A DNA stretch of 46,340 nucleotides. It comes from Bacteroidota bacterium (GTDB lineage: Bacteria; Bacteroidota; Rhodothermia; Rhodothermales; Bin80). The translations under genes and the position numbers were made by a program. The stretch spans positions 1 through 46,340 of the forward strand of contig JAPOUL010000002.1 of the NCBI GenBank assembly GCA_026708685.1, given 5' to 3'. This document shows positions 8,617 through 17,031 of the stretch, in pieces. Within the stretch, counting starts at the first letter, position 1. Each line of letters begins with the position of its first letter. A model generated the notes under the pieces. That model worked only from the letters and a program-made list of their open reading frames with translations, was not told the DNA's origin and did no database searches.

Positions 8617-9188
8617 TTTTTGTCATAGATAATTACGATTCATTTACCTACAACCTTGTCCAGCTCATTGGTTGTACGACAGATGCCATTCGTGTAGAGC
8701 GCAATGATGCTCTTACAGCGGACGAGATTCGTACATTGAATCCCGATGGAATTGTCATCTCTCCTGGCCCCGGAAGACCTGCGGACGCTGGGATTTGCAA
8801 TCAGGCTGTTGCCCAGCTTGGAATGACGATCCCGATTCTTGGCATTTGCTTGGGGCACCAGATCATTGGAGAAGTCTTTGGTGCCCAAGTGACCTATGCT
8901 CCAAGCCTAATGCATGGCAAGACCAGTATGGTCAAGCATCATGGAGGCGATCTCTTCAAGGGGGTGCCTGATGTCTTTGAAGCAACTCGCTACCACTCGC
9001 TGGTATTAGACCCCGATTCCATTCCCGATAGTCTGGAAGTCACAGCAACCACCTATGAAGGCGTGGTCATGGGAGTCCGCCATCATACCTATCCCATTGA
9101 GGGGGTTCAATTTCATCCTGAAAGCATTATGACAGGCGTTGGATCAACACTACTGTCCAATTGGCTTGCCAAAATCGGAGTGGAGTGA
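8613..9188 (+). CDS. trpG: Anthranilate synthase component II (glutamine amidotransferase)
   Basis: This 191-residue class I glutamine amidotransferase releases ammonia from glutamine for TrpE. The N-terminus IFVIDNYDSFTYNLVQ is classic. The catalytic cysteine is in GICLGHQIIG, with the oxyanion loop SPGPGRP, and the catalytic His-Glu pair is in GVQFHPESI. The start is a TTG whose last two bases belong to the trpS stop (TTGA), so translation is probably coupled to trpS. No ATG or GTG is available near the conserved N-terminus. The next gene, trpD, begins on the last base of this stop. In many bacteria this subunit is shared with para-aminobenzoate synthesis, and that may hold here, since no second copy is visible. 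Confidence 0.95.
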   Translation: MIFVIDNYDSFTYNLVQLIGCTTDAIRVERNDALTADEIRTLNPDGIVISPGPGRPADAGICNQAVAQLGMTIPILGICLGHQIIGEVFGAQVTYAPSLMHGKTSMVKHHGGDLFKGVPDVFEATRYHSLVLDPDSIPDSLEVTATTYEGVVMGVRHHTYPIEGVQFHPESIMTGVGSTLLSNWLAKIGVE

Positions 9189-10201
9189 TGACAAGATACT
9201 TACAGATTCTTGCTAAGTGTGATTTTCTATCGGCCGATCAGGCTGCGGATGCTATGCATATCATGATGCAGGGCACTGCAGATCCAACTGAGATTGCCGG
9301 ACTGCTTATGGGGATGCGAGCTCGCGGGGAATCCGTTGAAGAACTCACGGCGTTTGCCAAGGTGATGCGTGAGTACTTTGTCCCAGTTTCGTTTCATCAT
9401 CCGAATACGATTGATGTCTGCGGTACAGGCGGAGATGGCAGTCATACATTTAACATCTCCACGGCGGCCGCTCTGGTCTGTGCAGGTGCTGGAGTTCCCG
9501 TAGCAAAACACGGCAATCGAAGCGTATCCTCCAAATCAGGAAGTGCAGATGTTCTTGAAGCCTTAGGGGTCAATGTTGATCTGAGTGCAGAAAGTGTTGC
9601 AACGTGCATAGAGGAAGCTGGCATCGGATTTATTTTTGCCCGTCATTACCATCCAGCGATGCGTCATGTGATGCCTGTTCGAGCAAAGCTGCGTGCTCGC
9701 ACAGCCTTCAATATTCTGGGACCTCTCTGCAACCCCGCATCCGTTCAGCGACAAGTGATTGGAGCCTTTAATCTGGAAACAGCACACACCATCGCATCCA
9801 TCATGCATAACCTCGGATCCGAACATGTCCTCACTCTCCATTCCGATGACGGGCTTGATGAAGCCTCTATTGCTGCTCCTACGACTGTCGTTGAATACCG
9901 TTTAGAAGATGACCATCCAAAAACCTATCAAATTTCGCCATCTGATTACGGACTTTCAACTGCCGAATTATCCACTCTTATCGGAGGGGACGCTCATTAT
10001 AATGCCTCCACGATCCGTTCTGTCCTGTCAGGCGATCCTGGGCCCTGTCGTGATGTTGTTGTCTTAAATAGCGGATTAGGATTATGGGTATCGGGCCTCT
10101 ACTCAAGTATGGATGAAAGTATTTTAGCTGCCCAAGGAAGTATCGATTCTGGAGCAGCCCATGAACGACTCCAAAAACTGTGTGAACTGAGTCAGGGATG
10201 A
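9188..10201 (+). CDS. trpD: Anthranilate phosphoribosyltransferase
   Basis: This 337-residue enzyme joins anthranilate to phosphoribosyl pyrophosphate, the second step of tryptophan synthesis. Signature elements are VCGTGGDGSHTFNISTAAA, KHGNRSVSSKSGSADVLEALG (PRPP and metal binding), FIFARHYHPAMRHVMPVR and RTAFNILGPLCNPA. ATG at 9188 shares one base with the trpG stop (TGATG). A TTG at 9161 would extend it into trpG and is unlikely. The gene ends in a 4-base ATGA overlap with trpC, so trpG, trpD and trpC form a coupled block. Length and motifs are normal for the family. Thymidine phosphorylase is related but lacks the anthranilate-site residues seen here. Confidence 0.96.
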   Translation: MTRYLQILAKCDFLSADQAADAMHIMMQGTADPTEIAGLLMGMRARGESVEELTAFAKVMREYFVPVSFHHPNTIDVCGTGGDGSHTFNISTAAALVCAGAGVPVAKHGNRSVSSKSGSADVLEALGVNVDLSAESVATCIEEAGIGFIFARHYHPAMRHVMPVRAKLRARTAFNILGPLCNPASVQRQVIGAFNLETAHTIASIMHNLGSEHVLTLHSDDGLDEASIAAPTTVVEYRLEDDHPKTYQISPSDYGLSTAELSTLIGGDAHYNASTIRSVLSGDPGPCRDVVVLNSGLGLWVSGLYSSMDESILAAQGSIDSGAAHERLQKLCELSQG

Positions 10202-11004
10202 CGATCTTAGATCGTATTGTAACGGATGTGAACTCTGCTCTGAGCCATCGGAAGCGGCGTGTGTCCTTGCAACAATTACAGGATGAAATAGAAATCCAAG
10301 TACCACCTAAAGATTTTCATGCCTCCTTAACCAAACCCGGAATTCGGGTGATTGCCGAAATCAAAAACCGATCTCCCTCCAAAGGAGTTTTAAGAAGTGA
10401 CTTCAGTGTACTTGACTTGATGATTAGCTACACGGTCGCATCAGCTGCCGCCATCAGTGTCTTAACCGAGGAACAACACTTTGGGGGATCCCTGAATCAC
10501 CTCCGTATCGCAAGCCGTGATTCATCTGTACCAATTATAAGAAAAGATTTTATTGTGGATCCCTATCAGATCTACGAAGCACGTGCCAGTGGTGCTGATG
10601 CCATTCTGCTGATCGCCGCCATCTTAGACAAGAACCAACTTGATGAACTCCATAGCCTTGCAACAGAATTGAAGATGGCATCTTTAGTAGAGGTGTATGA
10701 TCCCGTTGAATTGGAAAAAATTGATTTTTCGAGAATCAAAATTCTAGGGGTCAACAACAGAAACCTGCATACATTCAAGGTCGATCTCAATCATTCTTTA
10801 CGTATCTTTGAACTCATTGACGATCACATCACAAAGGTCGCTGAAAGTGGAATGAAGTCTGGTCAAGACTTGGCATATCTCCATCAGAGAGGAGTTGATG
10901 CCTTCTTAATTGGTGAGACCTTGATGCGTTCGAAACAGCCTGGCTTGGCATTAACCCTCTTGATTGACGAGACTGAAAAACTTCTTGAAGAGGCATCCAA
11001 TTGA
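10198..11004 (+). CDS. trpC: Indole-3-glycerol phosphate synthase
   Basis: This 268-residue (beta/alpha)8-barrel closes the ring of carboxyphenylamino-deoxyribulose phosphate to indole-3-glycerol phosphate. Diagnostic sequences are VIAEIKNRSPSKG (catalytic E and K), AAISVLTEEQHFGGSLNHL, IIRKDFIVDPYQIYEARASG, DAILLIAAIL, LVEVYD, ILGVNNRNLHTF and VAESGM, with the phosphate site near FLIGETLMRS. The start overlaps the trpD stop by 4 bases (ATGA). It is monofunctional, with no fused TrpF barrel. No trpF, trpB or trpA follows, so the last steps must be encoded elsewhere. It is the last recognisable gene of this operon. Confidence 0.96.
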   Translation: MTILDRIVTDVNSALSHRKRRVSLQQLQDEIEIQVPPKDFHASLTKPGIRVIAEIKNRSPSKGVLRSDFSVLDLMISYTVASAAAISVLTEEQHFGGSLNHLRIASRDSSVPIIRKDFIVDPYQIYEARASGADAILLIAAILDKNQLDELHSLATELKMASLVEVYDPVELEKIDFSRIKILGVNNRNLHTFKVDLNHSLRIFELIDDHITKVAESGMKSGQDLAYLHQRGVDAFLIGETLMRSKQPGLALTLLIDETEKLLEEASN

Positions 11005-11492
11005 GATGATTTGTTACGGGTTGATTCCCATATCAATTCTTTGGAACATCTATACGTAGGATTCCCTATAACCTTACCAATGCAGTTCCTAACAAGCATC
11101 ATTTGATGAATACAGTTCAGCATAACTCTGCAGAGCGTGTACCTGTAGAAGAAAATACCAAAGATGTCGTTTTAAGCAACGATATTACTGTTCAACTTTC
11201 TACTGTAACCGAAACCATTTCACGGAGAACGGAGTCCTCCTGTATCACAGTAAATGAAGCATCTTGAGTCTTTTGCAAAACATCCGCATTTCAGCAGAAA
11301 TATTGCCCCAGAGCAATCTTGACGCATTTTTTGAATTGCAGGTAGGTTTTCATTAGACCTCACAATAGATTGAATTTGTAGCCTATATGATTCATGCGAT
11401 TGAAATATAACCATGATAATATTGTGTGGCACAAGCTCTCTTAACTTTTCTTGTTGACGATCTCCTCATATTTCGTTATGACTCATAACACA
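11005..11492. other. Non-coding or decayed stretch after trpC
   Basis: About 490 bases hold no gene I can defend. A 53-codon frame starts with ATG at 11106 (MNTVQHNSAERVP...) and ends at 11267; it has no recognisable domain and I leave it uncalled. The right part, 11430-11492, contains what looks like an eroded continuation of the HicA-like frame that follows. No convincing hairpin terminator for the trp operon was seen. Confidence 0.5.
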
Positions 11493-11723
11493 TCAAACGA
11501 ATTGCTCAAATTGTTTTCTGTGAAGGTTTACCTGTTTTGCCATGTTTAGAACCAGATAGTCGCTCAAATCTTCGGGATGACTGCCGTGACTTAAACGAGT
11601 TCGTATCTTGGATAAATCTCCATTTATATTTTGGTAGACTAATACAATATGATGGCCTTTTTTCCTTTGCAAGAATCCCTTTCTCAGCAAGGAAGATACT
11701 ACCTTTCGCTTTGATAAAGCCAT
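11493..11723 (-). CDS. HicA-like small basic protein, possible toxin; 3' end probably eroded
   Basis: This 76-residue basic protein starts MALSKRKVVSSLLRKGFLQR and carries GHHIVLVY, then IRTRLSHGSHPEDLSDYL and MAKQVNLHRKQFEQFV. The pattern of a GF turn, a GHH/GDH strand and an (I/T)SHG loop is that of small HicA-like, dsRNA-binding-fold proteins known to me only as uncharacterised. It begins 2 bases after the end of the larger upstream gene, the usual spacing of a two-gene toxin-antitoxin unit. The frame closes with TGA after QFV, yet beyond the stop it still reads CVMSHNEI, another stop, then GDRQQEKL. That resembles the CPLSxEEY...L tail seen in relatives, so the gene may be recently truncated. 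The toxin function is inference. Confidence 0.45.
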   Translation of the reverse strand: MALSKRKVVSSLLRKGFLQRKKGHHIVLVYQNINGDLSKIRTRLSHGSHPEDLSDYLVLNMAKQVNLHRKQFEQFV

Positions 11724-11725
11724 TG

Positions 11726-12196
11726 TTAAATAAGTCGGTAAGTATCCACGAGATGTTTTCTGAGTTGTAACGCACCTTGTGTCATTTTCTGGGTGTCTCC
11801 CAATATATAGAGTTCCCATGAAATCACTAGGACTGCCTCAAATGCATCTTTGAGTTCCTCCAGAGATTCTTCTGTAATAGACATTTCCAAATCTTCTGAC
11901 TCAATCGTAAGATAATTACCACATTCCGATCTAAGAGCATTCAACACAACGCATTCTCTACGCACGAGATCACTATCCGAATCAAATGGCACACTATTAA
12001 TGACAATTTTCGATTCTGTTGAATTTCCCAGCTCTTGTAAAATTAGAACACCAGAACTCTCTTGACTAGATTTGTCGACCTTCAGTGGATTGAAAAGATC
12101 CAGTGAAACATCTTCAGGATGCTTGGAGGTAGCAACACTGGCAATATTTTTACTCTTCTGGATAGGAGCAGATGTCTTTTCTGAATAGATACTCAT
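11726..12196 (-). CDS. Hypothetical protein, possible antitoxin partner
   Basis: This 156-residue acidic protein has a serine-rich, disordered-looking first third. It then has a compact end: YLTIESEDLEMSITEESLEE, LKDAFEAVLVISWELYILGD and KMTQGALQLRKHLVDTY. The acidic character and the strand followed by EELxxxFEAVLxxxWExY helix suggest an antitoxin-like domain, loosely like HicB. No DNA-binding motif is obvious. It precedes the small HicA-like gene by 2 bases, and antitoxin-first order is common. The evidence is the gene pair and general features only, not a recognised family. The surrounding 1.5 kb is decayed, so it may not be functional. Confidence 0.45.
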   Translation of the reverse strand: MSIYSEKTSAPIQKSKNIASVATSKHPEDVSLDLFNPLKVDKSSQESSGVLILQELGNSTESKIVINSVPFDSDSDLVRRECVVLNALRSECGNYLTIESEDLEMSITEESLEELKDAFEAVLVISWELYILGDTQKMTQGALQLRKHLVDTYRLI

Positions 12197-12289
12197 TAGA
12201 AAATCTGAGGATCAATTAAACATATGCAAGAAATCTTACTTTGAACTTTATTTTAGTTCAAATACTACTCTTTGCAGTGTAGTCATAGA

Positions 12290-12513
12290 GTCGAAAGGTC
12301 AGGGGCGGGAAACAAGTGTGGATATACGAGCAAAGACAATCACAAGACTCAAAGTAAGTTTACGTGTATGGCTTGTGGCCTAGCGAATCACGCAGACCTC
12401 AAGGCATTTGCGAATGTATTACAGCCTCTGGATGTGGGGCATCTGCATGTGGAGGATCGTTCTCGTTAGGGACTCCTATGAGCCGTAAAATGGATCTATC
12501 AGTAGCTAAATGA
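12290..12513 (+). pseudogene. Frameshifted C-terminal remnant of an IS605/IS1341-type tnpB
   Basis: The plus-strand frame reads KCGYTSKDNHKTQSKFTCMA, then CGLANHADLKAFANVL. This is the zinc-ribbon end of TnpB (OrfB) proteins, which normally read CSxCGYxxKDNRKTQxxFxC, then CGxxxNADxNAAxNI. The first cysteine of the first pair is lost (AGNKCG). Near 12437 the homology moves to another frame, which gives GASACGGSFSLGTPMSRKMD before a stop at 12513, matching the typical TnpB tail with GTPxxREQD. The RuvC nuclease domain, the rest of the gene and any tnpA are absent. I could not identify the element's right-end hairpin. Confidence 0.8.
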
Positions 12514-12604
12514 CTTATTTCTTTTGGATATAATTCTCAATGCCATGATCGTTAATGAATGAGGAAATCCCGAACCTTATGACTCGATTTCTTCATTGGT
12601 GCAA

Positions 12605-14356
12605 TTAAATCTTTCCCGAATCATTGATGACCAAAAAGGATCCCATCACTAATGCATCCATTTGCGTATTCTCGAAGCAGTTCACGGCATCAATTGGAGA
12701 ACATACAATCGGTTCACCCCGTACGTTAAAACTGGTGTTGATGAGCACTGGACATCCAGTGAGGGTTTCAAATTCTTTTAGGAGCTGATAAAAGAGTGGA
12801 TGATCTCGTTGGTTGACCGTCTGAACTCTAGCAGAACCATCCACATGCGTTACGGCCGCAATAGGAGAAGTGATATGCTTCTGCTTGTCTAATCCTTCTC
12901 CACTGACCCCTGCATCCTTGACCTGAGCCGTTAGAAGCATATAGGGACTATCGGTCGTGAGTTCAAACCACTGACCAACCCTGTCTTCCATGACGGCTGG
13001 AGCAAATGGACGGAAACTTTCACGGAATTTAATGGATTGATTCACATGTTTCTGCATGCAAAGATACCTTGGATCTGCCAAGATACTTCGATTTCCCAAG
13101 GCTCTCGGACCAAATTCCATCGGACCCTGAAACCAACCAATCACCTTTTGATCGTTCAGTAACTGGGCAACGCGTCTACATAAGGTCTGATCATCAAGTT
13201 CTTCAAAGGACAGGGATGCCTCCTCCAGTGTATTACGAATCGCATCCTGATCAAAGGAAGGGCCAAGTCTGGCTCCCTTCATGGAATCAGAACTCTGAAT
13301 CTGGCGGGGAAATCCACCATAGTGATGCCATGCCATAAGGGCGGCCCCCAATGAGCCTCCAGCATCCCCTGCAGCCGGCTGAACCCACAGTCGATCACAT
13401 ATCCCCGCATTCAGAAGCTTTGCGTTCGCGACACAATTCAAAGCCACCCCGCCAGCCATACAGAGATTTTGCTCACCTGTACTACTCATGGCATGCCGTG
13501 CTATGCGTAGTACAGCCTCTTCAATGACCACCTGAATCGATCGGGCAAGATCCATCTCTTTTTGTGTAATCGGAGATTCTTGAATTCGGGCAGGGCCTCC
13601 AAAAAGTTGCTCAAAAGCATTTGAATGCATCCGCAACCCCCATGGATAGGCAAAGTACTTGAGATTACATCGATACGAGCCATCCTCGTTTAAGTCAATC
13701 AATTCATCCCGAATGGTCTGCACATAGACTGGCTCTCCATACGGGGCAAGCCCCATGAGTTTATATTCCCCCGAATTAACGCGAAATCCGCAATATCCAG
13801 TAAATGTGCTGTACAACAAGCCCAGTGAATGAGGAAAATGAATCTCCTTATGAAGGCTAATATGTGCCCCTGATCCAATTCCAATAGAGGTGGTTGCCCA
13901 CTCCCCTACTCCATCGGTGGTTACAATGGCTGCTGATTCAAATGGAGATGGAAAAAAAGCACTTGCGGCGTGACTTTCATGATGTTCACAGAACAATAAC
14001 TGACCATCAAATCCAATCTCTTTACGGAGAATCTCTGGAATCCAGAGATTCCGTTTGAGCCACACCGGCATCGCCATCAAAAATGATCGAATCCCGCGTG
14101 GTATGGTCGCTACATAAGTTTCAAGAAGCCGCTCAAATGTAAGAAATGGTTTGTCATAATAGGCAATCGAAGTAAGATCCGCCGCAGTGATCCCTGCATG
14201 TTGCAGACACCATGCGATGGCATTAACAGGCAAGGAAGCATCATGTTTGATGCGAGTAAAACGCTCTTCCTGAGCAGCAGCGACAATCTCACCGTCTTTC
14301 AATAAACATGCTGCTGCATCGTGATACCAACAACTGATTCCAAGAATGTAGGTCAC
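12605..14356 (-). CDS. Carbamoyltransferase of the NodU/CmcH family
   Basis: This 583-residue enzyme of the NodU/CmcH group transfers carbamoyl from carbamoyl phosphate, through a carbamoyl-adenylate, to a hydroxyl on a small molecule or sugar. The N-terminal Kae1-like domain shows ILGISCWYHDAAACLLKDG, AAAQEERFTRIKHD, CEHHESHAASAFFPSPF, VTTDGVGEWAT and NSGEYKLMGLAPYG. AGGVALNCVANAKL and the C-terminal domain GWFQGPMEFGPRALGNRSIL, INTSFNVRGEPIV, complete the family pattern. Its start overlaps the valS stop by 4 bases, so it is co-transcribed with core genes even though it looks like a tailoring enzyme. No antibiotic, nodulation or sugar cluster is next to it. The acceptor substrate cannot be told from sequence. 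Confidence 0.93.
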   Translation of the reverse strand: MTYILGISCWYHDAAACLLKDGEIVAAAQEERFTRIKHDASLPVNAIAWCLQHAGITAADLTSIAYYDKPFLTFERLLETYVATIPRGIRSFLMAMPVWLKRNLWIPEILRKEIGFDGQLLFCEHHESHAASAFFPSPFESAAIVTTDGVGEWATTSIGIGSGAHISLHKEIHFPHSLGLLYSTFTGYCGFRVNSGEYKLMGLAPYGEPVYVQTIRDELIDLNEDGSYRCNLKYFAYPWGLRMHSNAFEQLFGGPARIQESPITQKEMDLARSIQVVIEEAVLRIARHAMSSTGEQNLCMAGGVALNCVANAKLLNAGICDRLWVQPAAGDAGGSLGAALMAWHHYGGFPRQIQSSDSMKGARLGPSFDQDAIRNTLEEASLSFEELDDQTLCRRVAQLLNDQKVIGWFQGPMEFGPRALGNRSILADPRYLCMQKHVNQSIKFRESFRPFAPAVMEDRVGQWFELTTDSPYMLLTAQVKDAGVSGEGLDKQKHITSPIAAVTHVDGSARVQTVNQRDHPLFYQLLKEFETLTGCPVLINTSFNVRGEPIVCSPIDAVNCFENTQMDALVMGSFLVINDSGKI

Positions 14357-17016
14357 GTTTCTTCCCAGTAGGCCAAACTGGCACGCAACTGATCAATTTC
14401 TGCCTGAGCATCCGACTCCTTCTTTCGTTCATGTTCCACCACATGAGACGGTGCATTTTTGACAAATTTTTCGTTCTGAAGCTTTTTCTGTATCCGATGA
14501 AGAAATGCTTCCCTTTGAGTTAATTCCTTGCTCAATCTGTGAATCTCCTCTCTGGGATCCACCATGCCCTGTACATAAACCGCAGCAGATCCAACAACTG
14601 CAACGGTACTCTGTGGCGGCTTCGCAAGATCTACCCCTGCCCGTAACGACTCTACCCGTGCAAGACGACGAAAATACTTCTCATGTGTCAACAGCACTTC
14701 GGTCATCTGATACTGATCATCTGAGAGGCGAATAATCACCTTGACAGGCTTTCCTGGAGCAACTCCATATCTACTTCGTAGATTCCTGATTGCTGTAATC
14801 ACTTCCTGAATGAATTCAAATTGTTTTGAACCCATGGCATCCCTCTCTTGGGTTGCTACGGGCCATTTCGATACCATGCATGCCTCTCTCTCTGCACGCG
14901 ATCGGAGCCGATGCCACAAGTCTTCAGTGATAAATGGCATAAATGGATGCAAAAGTTGGATCAATTGCTCATAGATTTCGATCGAGAGTGCAATAGTATG
15001 ATCGGACATGTCTGAACCCGATGCAGGCTTGACCAACTCTAGATACCAGTCGCAAAAATCACTTCGAAAGGTCGTGTATAACAGATTCGCTGCCTCATTG
15101 AGCCGATACCGCGTCAGGGCTTCCTCCACCGATTCAATACACTCGGACAGACGTGTCAGCATCCAACGCTCCACTAATTCTAACTCATCCAAAGGGCGGG
15201 TTCTATGATAGTCATTACCCGACTCAATGAACCGACCAAACACGTGAAAAGCATTCCAGATCTTGTTGGCAAAGTTGCGTCCCATCTGAAAACCAGTCGG
15301 ATCCAAACGGATGTCCTGCCCTTGGGCACAAAGAATCGTGAGGTAAAACCGTACGGCATCTGCACCGTACTGCTCAATCAATTCAAGTGGGTCAATCCCA
15401 TTGCCTAAACTCTTGGACATCCATCTCCCATCTTTGTCTTTGATCATTCCCGTGATAAAGATATCCCTGTAAGGGACCTTCCCCGTTAAATAAAGCGATG
15501 CCATGATCATACGAGCAATCCAAAAAAACAGGATGTCATAACCCGAAACAAGTACATCTGACGGGTGGAAATACTTTAAATCAGCCTGTGTATTTGAATC
15601 CTCATTGGGCCAGCCAAGGGTTGCAAATGGAAAGAGCCACGAAGAGAACCATGTGTCAAGGACATCCTCGTCCTGCACCATGCCCGGCTCGGGCTGCTCA
15701 ATGGAAACGACAAATTCACGAGTTTCGACAATGTCCCCATTTTCATCGGTATAATACCATACAGGGATCCGATGCCCCCACCATAACTGACGGCTGATGC
15801 ACCAATCACGGATCTCGTCCAACCACCGAAAATACTCGTTCTCCCAACGCTTCGGATAGAATTTGACCGTTCCATCTCTGACGGCCGCGATGGCTGGCTC
15901 TGCCAATGGCTTCATACTCACAAACCACTGACGAGATAGTAGCGGCTCAACGATCGCCTTGGAGCGTTGAGAAATAGGAACGGTGCTCTTGTAAGGAACG
16001 ATTTTCTCAATGAAGCCTCCCGCCTCCAAATCCTGAACAATCAACTCACGTGCTTCAAAACGATCGATCCCTTGATACTTGCCACAGTGATGCGTAAGTG
16101 TTCCATCCTCAGCAATCACACTGACCGCTTCAAGTCCATGACGCTGCCCTACCTCAAAATCATTCTTGTCATGTCCAGGGGTGATCTTCAAAACACCCGT
16201 TCCAAATTCCTGTTGTACATAATGATCTGCAATCACCGGAATCTGCCGATCCGAGAGCGGCAGATGAACGAATTGACTGACCCGATGGGTATACCTTTCG
16301 TCGTTTGGGTTGACGGCAACAGCTACGTCTCCAAGCATGGTCTCTGGACGAGTCGTTGCCACAATAATATTTCCAGATCCCTCTACCATGGGATAGCGAA
16401 TGTACCATAAAAATCCATCTCGCTCCACATTGTCCACTTCTTCATCGGACAAGGCGGTTTGATCAACTGGACACCAATTGACCAAGTAGTGACCACGATA
16501 GATGAGTCCTGCCTCGTACAACTGGACAAAGACGGTCTGGACGGCCTTCACATACCCCTCATCCATGGTAAAACGCTCTCGAAGCCAGTCACATGAATCC
16601 CCCAGTCGTCGTTTTTGTTGTAGAATACGATCTCCGTACTCGTCCACCCACTCCCAGATTTTTTCAACAAAATTCTTACGCCCTAAGTCAAAGCGTGTCT
16701 TTTGTTCGGTCTTTTTCAGTTCTCGCTCCACAACGTTCTGTGTTGCAATTCCTGCATGATCTTTACCCGGCATCCACAGTGCTTCTCTTCCCTGCATGCG
16801 ACGCATGCGCGTAAGTGCATCCTGAATGGTATCCTGAAGTGCATGTCCCATATGAAGTGCACCCGTCACATTCGGGGGCGGCATCATGATGGTATGGGGA
16901 GCACGACCTGTCGAGCGATCAGCAGAAAAGAAACCATTGGATTCCCAGTACTCGTACCAGCGAGACTCGGTTACCTTTGGATCATATGGTGCTGTGCGAC
17001 CTTTTGAGTCAGACAT
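14353..17016 (-). CDS. valS: Valyl-tRNA synthetase
   Basis: This 887-residue class I synthetase charges tRNA-Val. The HIGH signature is HMGH at residues 55-58 in PPPNVTGALHMGHAL. The editing domain has ATTRPETMLGDVAVAVNP, and the catalytic core ends with WCISRQLWWGHRIPVWY and DVLDTWFSSWLFPF. The KMSKS loop reads WMSKS at 532-536, with tryptophan in place of the first lysine; the codon TGG is at 15421-15423. The anticodon-binding domain and a C-terminal coiled-coil arm (HRLSKELTQREAFLHRIQKK) follow. Start ATG at 17016 lies 15 bases after aroC. Length fits the Bacillus/Thermus type rather than the longer E. coli type. The loop change is the only oddity; the remaining MSKSLGN is intact. Confidence 0.97.
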   Translation of the reverse strand: MSDSKGRTAPYDPKVTESRWYEYWESNGFFSADRSTGRAPHTIMMPPPNVTGALHMGHALQDTIQDALTRMRRMQGREALWMPGKDHAGIATQNVVERELKKTEQKTRFDLGRKNFVEKIWEWVDEYGDRILQQKRRLGDSCDWLRERFTMDEGYVKAVQTVFVQLYEAGLIYRGHYLVNWCPVDQTALSDEEVDNVERDGFLWYIRYPMVEGSGNIIVATTRPETMLGDVAVAVNPNDERYTHRVSQFVHLPLSDRQIPVIADHYVQQEFGTGVLKITPGHDKNDFEVGQRHGLEAVSVIAEDGTLTHHCGKYQGIDRFEARELIVQDLEAGGFIEKIVPYKSTVPISQRSKAIVEPLLSRQWFVSMKPLAEPAIAAVRDGTVKFYPKRWENEYFRWLDEIRDWCISRQLWWGHRIPVWYYTDENGDIVETREFVVSIEQPEPGMVQDEDVLDTWFSSWLFPFATLGWPNEDSNTQADLKYFHPSDVLVSGYDILFFWIARMIMASLYLTGKVPYRDIFITGMIKDKDGRWMSKSLGNGIDPLELIEQYGADAVRFYLTILCAQGQDIRLDPTGFQMGRNFANKIWNAFHVFGRFIESGNDYHRTRPLDELELVERWMLTRLSECIESVEEALTRYRLNEAANLLYTTFRSDFCDWYLELVKPASGSDMSDHTIALSIEIYEQLIQLLHPFMPFITEDLWHRLRSRAEREACMVSKWPVATQERDAMGSKQFEFIQEVITAIRNLRSRYGVAPGKPVKVIIRLSDDQYQMTEVLLTHEKYFRRLARVESLRAGVDLAKPPQSTVAVVGSAAVYVQGMVDPREEIHRLSKELTQREAFLHRIQKKLQNEKFVKNAPSHVVEHERKKESDAQAEIDQLRASLAYWEET

Positions 17017-17031
17017 GGATGATCGATTGAT

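Noticed and set aside
11106-11267. 53-codon open frame starting MNTVQHNSAERVP after trpC
   Set aside because: Short, no domain and no coding bias that I can defend; surrounded by decayed sequence.
11220-11432. 70-codon minus-strand frame after trpC
   Set aside because: No recognisable content; crosses the 53-codon frame and the decayed zone.
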